DNA of 64,000 nucleotides from Parietichytrium sp. I65-24A (taxonomy: Eukaryota > Sar > Bigyra > Thraustochytrida > Thraustochytriidae), in the NCBI GenBank assembly GCA_012862575.1, contig BLSF01000024.1, forward strand, positions 250,843 through 314,842, in the 5' to 3' direction. A program made the position numbers and the translations under genes. Positions 48,632 to 60,700 of the stretch are shown here, in pieces. Within the stretch, counting starts at the first letter, position 1. The number at the start of each line of letters is the position of its first letter. The notes beneath the pieces were generated by a model. That model was given only the letters and a program-made list of their open reading frames with translations. It did not search any database and had not been told where the DNA came from.

Positions 48632-51600
48632 TTAAAAATGCTTGGCCCATTCTGCCTCTGGCCCAGTTTGCAGGTATGGGGCAGGTGTAAAATTTTCGTC
48701 GTAGTTATCGAAGAAGGTTCCATCTGTGGAGCTAGATACCGTCGGTTTCCAAGGCGCATCAATACGCTTGTTCTCCAAGTCGCTCCAATTGACCACGTGG
48801 AACCAAGGATGGCACATGATCTCTGCCATGCCCTTCACGCCTCCACCAATCCTCTTGAGCGGGTCTTTGCGAAGCAACGCAGCCATGAGTTCTTTCCCAA
48901 CCTGGTCTTCGCAATCCTCTGGGAACACTAAAGGCTTCCTGACGATTCGCTTGCAGACTTCGTTCGAGTTGTCTTCCGGGAGCCCAAAGGGAGTGTAGCC
49001 GTTAATAATTTCAAACATCAAGATGCCCAAGGCCCACACATCGTTCTGTGAGCCGTAACCTCTGCCTAGAACGAGCTCAGGTGAGAAAAACTCTGTGCAC
49101 AGAGACAATTGTCGATCGTTAGTGCATCGTGGGAATCGCAGAAAACATGATTCATGAAGCGGGGAGAAGACGCAAACTTACCAGGTGTTCCGCATAGTGT
49201 GAACGTCTTGCCGCGACTGTATTTTGCAAAGCCAAAGTCCACCAGCTTCAGGTAACCGGAAAGGTCCATGAGAATGTTTTCTGGCTTCAAGTCACGATAT
49301 AAAATGTGCTTGGCGTGCAGGTAATTAAATGCAGAAACCACGTTTGCCACATAGAATATGTGGTGGAGCCGCTGAAGGCTAGAGCCATAATTTTGAAGAA
49401 AGGAGAACAACTCGCCGCCTTGGACGAGCTCCAAAAGCATGTACAAACAATCTCGGTCTTGAAAAGTCTGGTGCAGGGCGATGATGAAAGGGTGATTGAG
49501 CGTGGCGAGGATCAGCTTCTCGTTGATGATGTTTTGCTGCAGCTTGAACTTGACAATCTGTGCCTTACTCTGAACCTTGAGTGCATAGGTCTCGCCGCTG
49601 GCGTTATGCTTGACGAGTTGGACACGACCAAACGTTCCAGTACCAAGCGTCTTGTAAGTCGCGAACTCGTTGAGGGCAAAATTGGTTCGTCTTGCACTTT
49701 GAGCAGGGTCCACGTCCATCGCCTCCGCGTGCAGCTGTCTCTGCTGCTCCTCATAGACCTGCTGACGATGCTGGATGATGTGCTGCCGCTGAATCTCTTT
49801 ATGCTTTTGCACGTTCGCCTGACGCCGTTGCTGCATGTCCCTTTTTAGAATCGCATCTGCTGGCCCAAGAAGCCCTTCGAAACTTTGCCGATCGAGGACG
49901 AAGCATTCACAAGGGACGGTCGCGACCACGCTTGCCTCGCGAAACCCGTTCTCCATGAGAGCCATCTCGCCGAAGTAGTCACCCGTGTGCAAGGTGTTGA
50001 CCACATTTGTGACCTCCTTGCCATGGCTCTTGAACAGAACTTTTTGGGTGACATTCGCCTCACCAGAGCGCATCACGTAGAACGAGGACGCGGGCTCCCC
50101 TTGTCGAATGATGTAGTCACCTGGCTGAAAAGCTTGTATGGAGAAAGCTTGGAAAATGCGAGAAATCTCGCTGTCGTCAAGGTGGTTAAACAGCTCGATT
50201 TGTTTGAAAACGCTGACGCGAATGTTTTCGTCCAGGACATCGCGAAGGGGTCCCAAAATAGTGGTAAAGGCGTAGCGATCCAGAACGAGACAGGTGACGT
50301 CCGTTAGCGCAACCACATTCGCAGCCCTGGCTTCATCTTTGAGCAAGGCGCGCTCTCCAAAAAAGGCGTGAGCTCCAAGCCGAATATTTGGTGCAGATGT
50401 GCCCTCTTTCAGCGAGACCCCGCCCGATACTTCCACCTCACCGTGCTTGATAATGTAAAAAACATCGCCAATCTCGCCTTTACGAATGATGCTTTCTCCC
50501 TTTCGAAACTCTATGAAGCGCACAACGTCTGCACAGATTTCGATTTGCTCATCCGTAAGCTCCGAGAGCAGAGGAACCTGACGAAGAGCCGCACGGGCCT
50601 CCTGGCTGTCGTGGCGCGCGGAGGTGCGGAGCATTGAACGGAATGCCGCCCGGTCCAATTTCCACACGACTGCGTTGGTTAAAGCGCTGATAGATGCGGC
50701 CCTAACCTGCTCATAGAGCAGAGCGAGCTCACCAAAACTATTTTCGGGCTGGATGGTTCCAACCACCTTAGGTTCGTTCGAATCCTTTTGAACTTGCGTA
50801 ACTTCGAATTCTCCCGACTCAACGACGTAGAAGAAGTCTCCACGGTCGCCTTGCTTGATGAGGATATGCCCTGCCGGAACATCTTCTCTCATCATCATAT
50901 CAACTACGGTGGACCGGTCGTCATTCGTAAGGCCTTGAAAGACGTATTGCGCTTGCAGAATCTTTGTCAGCATCTGGCGCGTTTCTGGAGGCTTGGGATA
51001 GAACTGTATTGACGTGGCGACTTCGGCGGAAGGTTCGACCGAAGCGCTTCGCTCCGCCATAACGTTTTCGCGGCGCTTTTTCTCCCGCGAGAAAGACGTC
51101 TTTTTACCAATCATAGACATCAGTCCCTTGAGCTTGTTCTTCCTTGTGGAACGCCCCGGAGGAGAGCTGCCGTTTGATGCTTGTGCGCTCTCTTCAGTTG
51201 GGGAATTTCCACGTCTGCTTGATCCAGTCGACCCTTGAGATGCATTTCCCCAACCGAAGAAGCTCGTCCCAATCGAAGATGACGACTGAGCGCTTTGCAA
51301 CATGACTGGCTGTGGAGGTGGCATGGATACTTGTTGCGAGTTGGGAACCCTCCCCGCGATCGGGGCCGAGGTAATTCCGGAGCCAGTGCCAGGCTCCGGC
51401 TCCGAAACGTCTGTCATAGTCTCCGTTGTTGCGCGCTGCCGTTTGTTTGTGCTAGAAGCAGCGAGGCTCTGAAACTCTTTCTCTTCGTCCATTGCCGACA
51501 TGTCTACCGCTCTATCGCCGGAGTGCCCTGGTCGTGGCTTTGGAGAAGAGAGCTGGAGCGCGTCCAATCCTGCAGGGCTCGACGGTGTATCCACGGTATA

Positions 51601-51879
51601 CTTGAGCGGAGGGACATCCCCAACGCCGAGGCCGTTTTTTTGCAAGGACTCCATTTCTGAATAGTTTATATCGCAGCCCACAGGACGGTTCTGAGCTATA
51701 TTCGACGAGGACGGGTCCACGATGTAGTCCCCGCCTCGAGGTCCTCCTGTTCCACTCTCTGTGGGTCTATTCCATGTGCGCTCTTTCGTTCTTACGTTCC
51801 AGTAGTAATATCTGTTTTGATTCTTGTCGAATGCCGCAGACCAACCGTCCGGCAACGCTATATGAGCTGCCGTGTTCAT
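48632..51879 (-). CDS. WW domain + three cyclic-nucleotide-binding domains + AGC kinase (PKG-type), one intron
   Basis: Exons 51879-49182 and 49092-48632 with an 89-bp intron (donor GTAAGT at 49181, acceptor GTGCACAG ending 49093). Splicing completes CGTPEFFSPE in the activation segment and yields 1052 residues. The frame opens earlier only at GTG. An N-terminal WW domain (~8-40; W13, W36, P39) is followed by ~260 Ser/Pro-rich residues, three CNB domains (~307-425, 431-545, 560-680) with phosphate-cassette motifs FGELAL..RAAS, FGERALL..RAAN and FGEMALM..REAS, and an AGC kinase (~738-990; YRDLKPEN, VDFGFAKY). The AGC C-tail ends WAKHF. This order matches cGMP-dependent kinases of protists; cGMP versus cAMP preference is not settled by eye. 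Confidence 0.93.
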
Positions 51880-54248
51880 CTTGAACCTTCCCACCGTCGC
51901 TCACCCCTCCAAAACTCGCCTCTCCTTCTGCTTCTGTCTGTGCCCCGAGAATTCTATGGCTCTCAAGAGGGCGGCGGCTGCACTCTCAGCACAAGCTTTG
52001 AAGCCTGCGAACAGGAAACAGAAAACAGGAAACAGGAAACAAAGAACAACAACCGGACGGAACAGAGCGAACACTCGGAAACGCGCTGCCCCCGACCCTG
52101 TCGCAGCGGACCGCCGTGCCGCCGTGCCACTCTGCGCTCCTTCGCGTCCCTTCGCCGTGGTTCGCGGTCGCTCGCAGTGCGTGTTTTGATGGGTTGATGG
52201 GTTGATGATGGTTGATGGGTGAGTGAGTGAGTGAGTGAGTGAGTGAGCGAGTGAGTTTGTTGGCTTTCCTCTCTCTGTTCGTTCGTTGGTTTACTTTGTT
52301 TACTTTCGAGTTCACTTTGCTAGTTAGTTCCCCTTCCTTTCCATCCCTCCTACTCGCTGCTAGCCGCCATATAGTAGGATCCAGTATCGAGTCCTACAAC
52401 GCTCCTCGATCCCACGGGTGTCTCTGTGTCCAGTTGGTAGTGTTTGCTACGCACTTTTCTTATACCTCCCATGACGGGCGGTACTGGGTACTGACAAGGG
52501 TAGGAGTGCGGAGCCTGGTAGTGAAGGATATAGACGCTTACGGTATGCTCGTAAGGCCGGTTGAGTTAGTCCCTAGGGATCATCTCGATCTTCCTCGTCA
52601 TTCAGATACCGGTGAGATAGTGAGTACACTAGGTTTCCTTCCCCGCTCTTTCTTTCTCACCCTGCTCTTCCTTTCTCTCTTTCGAGGGTTAGATTGCTAG
52701 GCAGCTGCTATAAAGTTACTAGAGTTGTGCATCAATTTCCATTATAGCTAAGCTCTCTAATCGTGTGCAGCGGGATGGACAGTGGATACCTGGATACTAT
52801 AAACTCCCTTATATAGCTTAGCGCACACTGAGGTTAAGCTGTTGGTGTTGTACTAGTACTGAGTACCAGTATTTTACAGATAATAGTAGGGACTCTAAGG
52901 ACCTTCGATGCGCTAAAGATCTTCGTTTGTATCAGATCCACATTCTCTCAGGTGATCAGGTGGATCAGGTGGAAAAGGTGTTTTCCAAACTGCAAGTCTC
53001 CAAAGGTTCGAGACAAAAACTTCAAAAACCCCTATCAGAGTCGTGCTTGCTGCAGCACGACACAGGGGAGAGGCAAAGTTCCACTCTGCCACCTGCCTCA
53101 CGTCAGCAATATTGAGTGCCGCCAACTCTGGACTAATTTATAGCCGCGGCCTGAGGTGCCTGAGGAATGAAAAATTCCGCGTCAGACTATCCTTTCGAGT
53201 ATTACGCGCTCGTAGGTTGTTAGCCTATTGCCTGATACTATCTGGTGATACCCGTTTCGTGTACTTACCCACTATCTGAAGTCATAACTTGACTGAGTAG
53301 ACCAGTACTCAGTACTCTCAGCCTAATAGAGAGCATCTTTGACTAAGGCAATTGTGGTGGCATGCCTCACACAGTACTGACTGACTCTGGGATCTCTGGG
53401 AACTCATTCAACATGCACATACATGCACCCGCTATGGCAAGGGATGGCAAGGGTTACCTCTCCTCACTAGCTAGCTATTTCTTCCTGCTTGATTGAACTT
53501 TTGATTGATGAACAACAATCAACAGCAAAAACGACAAGGTTGCGATTACCGCTACTGGTACCAATAGTAATTGTAGGCAACGAAAACAACGAAACGACCG
53601 TTCGTAAGTATAGAGCTAAGTCGTGAGTGTGTGCACAGCAGTGTGAGTTTTTCAACTCGGACCACAACTATCCACAAACTAATCATTCAGCAGCTTATTG
53701 GCTCTGATCGCTGTCCGTCAGACATCAGAGTCACGCCGTTTCAGTGCTTGCTGTCGTTTGATTGCTGGCGAGCCACCAGTGCGCGCTCCGTGACGCATGG
53801 GCACGGATGTTGGTGGATGATGGTGGATGTATGTGGATGTGGTCAATGTGGTCCTTTTTGGGGGTCGACTTCCCCGTCACGCCTGCGGCTTTGTAGACGC
53901 AGCTTGCAGTCTGGGACCGGAGTTGTGATGCACACCCCAATTGGCAAAACATGTGACCTCGTTTTCCCGTAGTCGACATATGCCGACATGTAGGCGTCGT
54001 CGTAGGTTTGGTAATATTTGGTAGGTGGAATGTGGCACGGCGTTCACACACTCTCTCGTTCGTTCGTTGTTGGTTTCACTGGCGAGGCGACAGAGATCGA
54101 CAGAGTATGACAGAGTCACTGATTCACACCGGCCTCAGTACTCGAAAAGAAGACACGGAAGGCTGGAGCAGCAGGGAAGCGGCGGTTGGACTGCTTCGGA
54201 GGACATCGACGTTGCGACAGAAAGGAAGGGAAGAGAAGACCTTGCGAG
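51880..54248. other. long divergent intergenic region (kinase / LIM protein)
   Basis: 2369 bp, the longest gap in the window. Near the kinase start: ACAGGAA repeats (52010-52040), GTTGATGG and GTGA tandem repeats (52187-52254). Further on are GTAC-centred motifs (52479-52491, 52852-52870, 53303-53317, 53556-53561) and a CTAGCTAGCTA box (53467-53477). The middle is AT-richer with only short open frames. I see no gene in it. Confidence 0.55.
52187..52254. repeat. (GTTGATGG)n and (GTGA)n tandem repeats
   Basis: GTTGATGG units run into about nine GTGA tetranucleotides. Confidence 0.9.
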
Positions 54249-55019
54249 ATGGCGACTCAGCAGTGTGCAACGTGCTCCAAGAGCGTCTATTTCAATGAGC
54301 AGTGTAAGTTCTTAGAATTCAGGTCGATTCCGTCTTGGATGCCGCGAAAGGTGCCGCGAGATTGGTTGGCTGACCGCGTTTGATTGGCAGACCGGGCTCT
54401 CGGAAAAGTCTACCACAAGCGCTGCTTCCAGTGCGCTGGTTGCAGCAAGGTGATTGAGTTGGGCAAGCATGTGGAGAACAAAAAGCAGCCGTACTGCCAA
54501 AGTTGCTATGCTCGAAATTTCGGACCACGAGGGGTAAGTTGCTGACCAACTTGAGGCAGCCGCAGTGCACAGCGTGACAGCTAACTCGAATGTGTGCATG
54601 TGCAAAAGTATGGATTCGGCCAAGGTGCAGGGATCATGAGCGGCAACTACGATGGCACCACCCCGGCGCCAGCGCCAGCAATGCATCGCCGCAAGTCCAA
54701 GAAGAAGCCTGAAGCCGCTTACATGGAGATGCCGCAGGAGGACCCGGAGTACGAGGAAGAAGTAATGGACCAAGTCCTCGAACACCCAGCCGAGAATCGT
54801 CGCTCCAAGCGCCGCTCGACTCGGGTGCCAACGGTAGAGTCCGAGGACTTCAACGAAGAACCAGAGCCTGAGGTGGCGGAGGAGCTAGCGGAGAAGCGCA
54901 AGTCGAAGCGCCGCTCGAGACGCGGCACCAAGGAAGTTGCGGCCGTCTCCCCCATCCAAGAATGGGTCGAGAAGATTAAAGAATTTTGCGGGTGTGGGAG
55001 AAACACGGTGCAAGAATAG
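54249..55019 (+). CDS. CRIP-type single-LIM protein, two introns
   Basis: Exons 54249-54303, 54391-54533 and 54609-55019; introns are 87 bp and 75 bp, each with a GTAAGT donor and with acceptors GGCAG and AAAAG. The product is 202 residues. It starts MATQQCATCSKSVYF and carries one LIM domain (~5-60) with the ligand series CxxC...HxxC..CxxC...CxxC; the second splice joins GPRG to YGFGQGAG, the glycine-rich tail that follows the LIM domain in CRIP/CRP proteins. These bind actin or act as adaptors. The remaining ~130 residues are unusual: two copies of a basic RRSKRRS/KRKSKRRS motif ~45 residues apart, acidic spacers, and a Cys-rich end (FCGCG). The short first exon hides the gene from simple frame scans. 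Confidence 0.9.
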
Positions 55020-55399
55020 GCTCCAAGCGCTCAGTAATTTTCGTTTTACGGCATGAATATATAGATCCAACAAATCCAACTTTTCTTCGTTTTGTTTCTC
55101 AACTCGAAGAGATTCACCAGTGTTAAGCAGGAATTCGGAGGGGCCCGCTTCCACTGAAGAGTAAGTCAGCGAAAAGAATCGGCAACGTAGTTAACAGAGC
55201 GGGTGCAGAGTAGGGGAACACGTTCGTTTCGCTTCGAGCCTTTGTAAAACGCTCAAGAGCAAGAGCTTTCAATTCGAAAAGCTACCTTGCTCCCTCGAAG
55301 AACTCACAGGTAAAATCATTTCCCAGCTCTACAAAGAGATTGCTCGCTCGTGCAAGGTGCTCATCAAGAAGACCAGAAGAGCTGCACGACACAGTTGAA
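55020..55399. other. convergent 3' intergenic region (LIM / LRR)
   Basis: 380 bp between stop codons; no gene or repeat recognised. Confidence 0.5.
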
Positions 55400-55906
55400 C
55401 TACTCCCAAGGTTCAGATGGTTTTTCCACTACCTTGCGACCCATGACTTGCTTGGCTTGCTCCACTGCCACTTCAGGCAGCCCACTCAAGATAACCTCGT
55501 TCAAGGTGGGAATCGAGGCAAGATCTTGCAAGGGAAGATTCAGCAAGCCGGGATTGTTAGACACGTCCAAGACGCTGAGAGAGCGCAGTAAATTTATCTC
55601 CGAAGGGAGCTGAGACAGCTTGTTATCACCCAAGTGCAATCTTTGAAGGGCAGGGAGTAGCTCGAACACTGCGGTTGGCAGAACAGTCAGGTTGCTCTTC
55701 GACAAATCCAGCTCCTCGAGTTGCTGGAGACCACGAGCATTCTGCTGCACGAAGCGCGCAAGGCGGCATGCGCAGGCGTCGCCAAGCTTCTCGCACATCA
55801 GGTTGCGGCACTGCAAGTCCTCGCTAGCCCCGAGGAGCAGCCTCCTCACCGGCTGGCCCTTCGTGATCGCCAGACTTGCCGCCGACAGCGACCTGAGAGC
55901 GGCCAT
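55400..55906 (-). CDS. small leucine-rich repeat protein
   Basis: 168 residues from ATG 55906; the frame is open upstream to 56158, but that stretch translates tandem repeats. Three clear LRRs lie at ~60-135: LEELDLSKSNLTVLP, LQRLHLGDNKLSQLP, LSVLDVSNNPGLLNLP, of the SHOC2/LRRC type with LPxxI spacing. The N-terminal ~55 residues contain three or four Cys and resemble a cap. The C-terminal end is short and acidic. Probably a cytosolic protein-binding module; no partner can be named. Shares a 279-bp promoter region with cereblon. Confidence 0.82.
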   Translation of the reverse strand: MAALRSLSAASLAITKGQPVRRLLLGASEDLQCRNLMCEKLGDACACRLARFVQQNARGLQQLEELDLSKSNLTVLPTAVFELLPALQRLHLGDNKLSQLPSEINLLRSLSVLDVSNNPGLLNLPLQDLASIPTLNEVILSGLPEVAVEQAKQVMGRKVVEKPSEPWE

Positions 55907-55990
55907 CTCTCTCGCAAAAATGGCTTTGCACTTGGCACTTGGCCAGCTCTGAAAATACCGCTCCCGCGCCGCGACCGTCACTCGCTCCCC

Positions 55991-56012
55991 TCTCACTCTC
56001 ACTCTCACTCTC
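55991..56012. repeat. (CACTCT)n repeat
   Basis: CTCACTCTCACTCTCACTCT run followed at 56020-56033 by an AGTACCGGTACCGG element, both in the LRR/cereblon promoter region. Confidence 0.8.
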
Positions 56013-56109
56013 ACTGTCAGTACCGGTACCGGTATGGACAGTAGAGCTAGCCGAGACTCCTGACGACAAGCAAAGGCTGTCTTATTCGGCGCGGGCTTGA
56101 GTGCACAGT

Positions 56110-56140
56110 GCAGAGTGGAGAGTGGAGAGTGGAGAGTGGA
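56110..56140. repeat. (AGAGTGG)n 7-bp repeat
   Basis: About four 7-bp units, 46-76 bp upstream of the cereblon start. Confidence 0.85.
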
Positions 56141-56185
56141 GAGGAGTCTCAGAGTCACGCCGAACCGAGTGCCTCGCGGAGGAAG

Positions 56186-57530
56186 ATGGAAGGTAAGTCA
56201 AGGGGGAGGCCATATGCTTGCGCAAGTTGACCTGACGAAATCCTCTCGCTTTCTGCAATCTGAACTCTGAATCCTGAACTCTGAAATAGATCTCAACAGG
56301 TACGTGCTAGATTACTTGCACGAGCGCATGGGAGTTCAGCAGGAGGTAGACCTACCGCCGGTTGAGCTGGCGGGGCAAACCAGACTACCAGTCAGTTTTG
56401 TGCCAACCCAAGTGTCACTGCCTACGGAGCTTCTGCCGCTCACATTTCATGCGATCTCTTGCTCCTATTCGACGGAAGGCGTTCAATCCATCCATTGCAT
56501 GGACATTTGTCTGGCGGACGGTACTAGGATCACTTGCCCTCGATTCTTTGCGGAGTGTTGCGCGAGCAAGAGAGAGAGAGGAATAGAACGAGTTGGAACT
56601 GTGTTTGAATGTGTGGGCATCTCTATCAAAACAAGTCGATCAAGAGCCCATCTTGATTCCGCACAGGGGGATGACTCTGCGCAGTTCCATCTGGAGACCA
56701 CCGGCTCACAAACTCACCATTGGACTCCTGGGATGAATCCCGTATTTGTGCACCTTCTCTTGAGGGGGATTAAGCGTTGCAATATAAGCAGGAGCAGAGA
56801 TGATGAAGGAAGAAATGATAATATCGAGCAGTGCTTGGTGACGATTCTGGATGATCCTAGCCCCCATAGCTTTGGTGCCTCTTCTCTCATGAGCAGAACA
56901 CTGAGCGCTCCCCCGTTCTTGTACAAAAGGTATGATGCTGTTTCGTTGTGCCGGTATGCTGCAAAACTCGGAGATCGATTTTTGAAGAGTCCTTTCATCG
57001 ACCAGAACCAAAACACAGACCTAGTGTCAGTCCTCCCATACAACAGAGAAAGCGCAATCTCGTATTCGTTCTGTCTCGCAAAGAATTTACCCGTGGACAC
57101 GAAGTCAGTATCCAAACTGCTCAACCTCGATAGTGTTGAAGAGCGGCTACTGAACATCATACATATTCTGGAAACGCTGGACGAGATTCTATATTGCAGG
57201 AGGTGTGAGAGCGAGATTTCAAAAATCTCGCACGTCGTCGTACTCGACTCAGAAGGAGCAGTCGGAAACTATGTCAATCCCCACGGAATATTGCATCAGA
57301 TGATCACTGTATCGGATGCATGTAATTTTGTTTGTGAAGGGATGGCGGAGACAGCACACAGCTATTTCCCAGGTTACAGCTGGCAAATTATTCGATGCGA
57401 GGACTGTTTCCGACATCTCGGTTGGAGATTTGCCGCACTTCGTGAAGACCTCCAACCTTCCACATTCTTTGGCATTCTGAGGGAGAGCCTGTCATCCTTG
57501 GGCCACGTAGTAAACGAAGGTGCACAATGA
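56186..57530 (+). CDS. CRBN: cereblon homologue with CULT domain, one intron
   Basis: Coding exons 56186-56192 (7 nt: ATG GAA G) and 56290-57530, with a 97-bp intron (donor GTAAGT at 56193, acceptor AAATAG ending 56289). The product is 415 residues, beginning MEDLNRYVLDYLHE. Cereblon is the substrate receptor of the CUL4-DDB1 ubiquitin ligase. A diverged LON-like N-terminal region contains LPLTFH. The C-terminal CULT domain is clear: zinc ligands CRRC and CEDC, YVNPHG, HSYFPGYSW and HLGWRF. In human cereblon the ligand cage is formed by W380, W386 and W400; here the first is Tyr and the other two are Trp. The 7-nt first exon is inferred, since no other ATG fits. Confidence 0.92.
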
Positions 57531-57752
57531 GCATATCACATGTTGCTTTGTAATAATTATGGCTCAATGAGTTTAGCCATTGGAATGTTCGGATTACGAA
57601 TCCATACTGGTGGCGCTTCTCCCGCCCTCCCCCGTATTCTCTGTTGGCAGGTGTTTGTCAAAAATAATGAAACCCTCCTATAGCAATGTGAAAAAATCTT
57701 TTCGTTTCCTTCAATATACTACTTTTAATAAAAGTAGACCAAATCAAATTCT

Positions 57753-60700
57753 CTAGCGCTGACTTTTCTTCTCCTCAACTTCACCTTCGTCATCAAATTC
57801 GTTCTCGTAGTTGACTTCATACTCGCCGTCATCGCCCGAAACTTCTGACGCTATCTCATCAGCGTCCATGCCATTTCCAAATACCCTGGCTACTTCTCCT
57901 TTCTTTTCCTCCACATCTCTTGTGTTCTCCGCCCTTTCGCTACCAGATTCTGGCTCTTTCGGAAGAGAGGAAGGCACGTTGACTTGGGAGAGACCGTTAT
58001 AGAACGCGGATGAAGCAGAGGATGCAAATGACTCTGAAGATCTTGACGACAAAGATGCAGAGGAAGAAGATGATGACGACGATGACGAGTTGATTGTCGA
58101 AGGATTCGAAGATGAGCTCAGCGTTCGTGGGTGAAAGGTGGAGGATGATGCTCTAGACTCGATGAAAGAATCACTCTCGTCACTTTTGTTTGCCCCTAGC
58201 TTTACAACTTGGACAGGCTGGGACGAAGCTGTTACCAAAGCCGGTGGGCGGAGCACAGGATCTTCATTGTAACGAAAGTCGTCCTCGCCTTCCTCCGAAA
58301 TCGCTTTCGTTCGCATACCTTCTCTTTGCCACTCTTTCGAGCTTGCGAATGAAGAGACGGAGTCCGTCGTCCTGCTAGTGTCCTTTGGGCTCTCTATTTT
58401 AACAGAATTCTTGTCTTCAGGTGTTACAGACGAATTCAATTTCGAAGCTGGTGAGATTTCATCCTTGCTGATTTTGCCGTCATGACTTCCCTTCGTCATT
58501 TCTCGGCTTGTGCTGGACTTGTCACTGGCAGAGTGCACATTCAGATTGAGGTTGCGCACGATTGCGGCGATCTCCTCTGAATCAGGAATTACAATACTAT
58601 CCTCCACGTGGCTCTCACTTTTCTCAGATGGAGTAAGAGCAGTGTTTAGGGCCTCAAAGTTTGTCTCGAGGTTCTTCACTGTGATTGAATCGAGTTTTGA
58701 GAGCTGGTCATGCAATTTGCTGTACAGATTCTCCAGCATCTGCTCTTCACTGCTCAGGACCTTGCGATTGACAACGCTTTTCTTATCATAGACTTCGTCA
58801 GGAACTTGTGTGGTGTACGTGCGGACGTCTTGGTTAAGATGGCGAGGCGGATTGAGTGCCGGCGCGTGGCTCGCAGACTCAAATACATGTCTCGCTTGAC
58901 TCCGTGTGTTTTGCCTAGAATCGTACGGATGGTGCTCTTGACCATGGCCGAACGGATAACCAAGGTCACAGGGGACCGTGCCATACCTATCATGCCCATA
59001 GTGTTGAGCCTGCTGAAAATCATGATGACTCGGGGAAGATACATATACTCTGCGGCCATTGTGTGTCGCATCCACTCGAAAATTGAACGACTCCGGTGCC
59101 CCTTCGGCATACGTCACCGAGCTCGGCCCTATCATCGAAGGTGGCCTAAGAGCTGGTGGTGCTTGGACGACTTGATCCGATCGACCATGCATCGGGTTGA
59201 ATAGAGGTGGAGGCCGCAAGTCTGGAGTGGGGGGTGCATAAACGTGCATTGCACTCGCAGGCACCGACGCATTGTAAAGCACACCTCCGTACCACAAGCC
59301 TTGCAATAATGAAAGGGTTTGATGTTTCGGCAAAGTGCTGTGGTAATCACCGCATACTGTACGCCATATTTCTCCAAAGGAGGACTGCCAGTTGGGCTGT
59401 TGTACGAAATGGAGTCCCGACAACACAGAAAGCGCGTCAAGTTTCGGGTTGAGCTCTCGGAGGAGATGGTACACCCTATAGTTTACATCAAGATCCCGAA
59501 GTGAAAGAATTTGTAAAAATTCAGGGTAGCTGCCCAGAAGCACTGTCCCATTGTGACGATAGCACGCACAAAGCTGTCCAAAAACGGTCTCTGCGCGAAT
59601 ACGATTTTCTACAAGCATTCGTTGAAGGGCAGTCTGGACTTGGTAAACTGTGATTGGATGTTCATGCAACGAATGAAGCTCCCAGACCCCAACCGCAGCC
59701 GGCTCACAACGTTGGAGCTTACTAACAAGCGTGCAAACATCGCTATATTGAAATTCTCGAGCCGAGTTCCACAACGACTCCGACGCAAATGGAACTTCAA
59801 GCTCCGGAGGGTTCGTTGCAAATACATGAGCCGGCGCATGACGCACCTGTGCATATCCTGAGCTCTCTTCGTTTTTGATGACCTGGGGCTCTTTGCTCCA
59901 AGATATGGAAGGCGGCTGAGCGGCATTGATTGGCTGATGACTCGGCACTCTTTCCCTATCGTGTACAAAGCCTTCTGGGACGGTCGAGGGACGTTGAGGT
60001 GCTAAACGCTTGCTCGGCGCCGATCGTTGAGGGGCTTGTTTCACATTCCTTCTAGCCTCATGTTGGCCCGCTGCAGCTGCAGCTGCAGCTGTAGCTGTTT
60101 TATTGTCACGGTTGCCCTCAAGAACTTCCCAACCAGACTGAAAATCTTCGCCTCCCTGAATCTGGTAGACGTTATCGGAACCCACCGAAGACGATTTAGC
60201 AGCGGTATGCGTTTGTGGCTTCTCCTGCCAATTTTTGCGGGCTGGCCGCTTGTGCGATTGCTTCAAACTTCTGATGCGATCAATGTGATTCCCATTGTGC
60301 CGCCCAAATCTGCAATTATCCTCCCTAGTGTAGTTCTCCGGTTGCCATGTCTTCTCAGCTTTCGACTTTTTCACTACTTTCTGCCGGTATGTCTCTGGTG
60401 CCTCTGGCGGCCATAGTCCTCCGTTTGTGTTTTTGTTGCTTTTCTGTGTCTTTTTCGTCTTGGAAAGCTCTTCCGTTCTCTTCACCCCCGCCTTCATGCG
60501 TTCGATTGATGCCCGATATGCTTTGTAACTCTGGGCTTTTGCTTGCAGTTCCGAGACTCGTCGATTTCTACGTGCTAGCCTGTCTTGAGCTCGTTTTCTT
60601 GCCTTCTCTACCCCTCTTTTCCGCGCTAAAGTGTCCCCCATGCCCTTCTGACACTGCAGGTCCCTTTTTGCATGGACTTGGTTCAAGCATCGGAGAGGCT

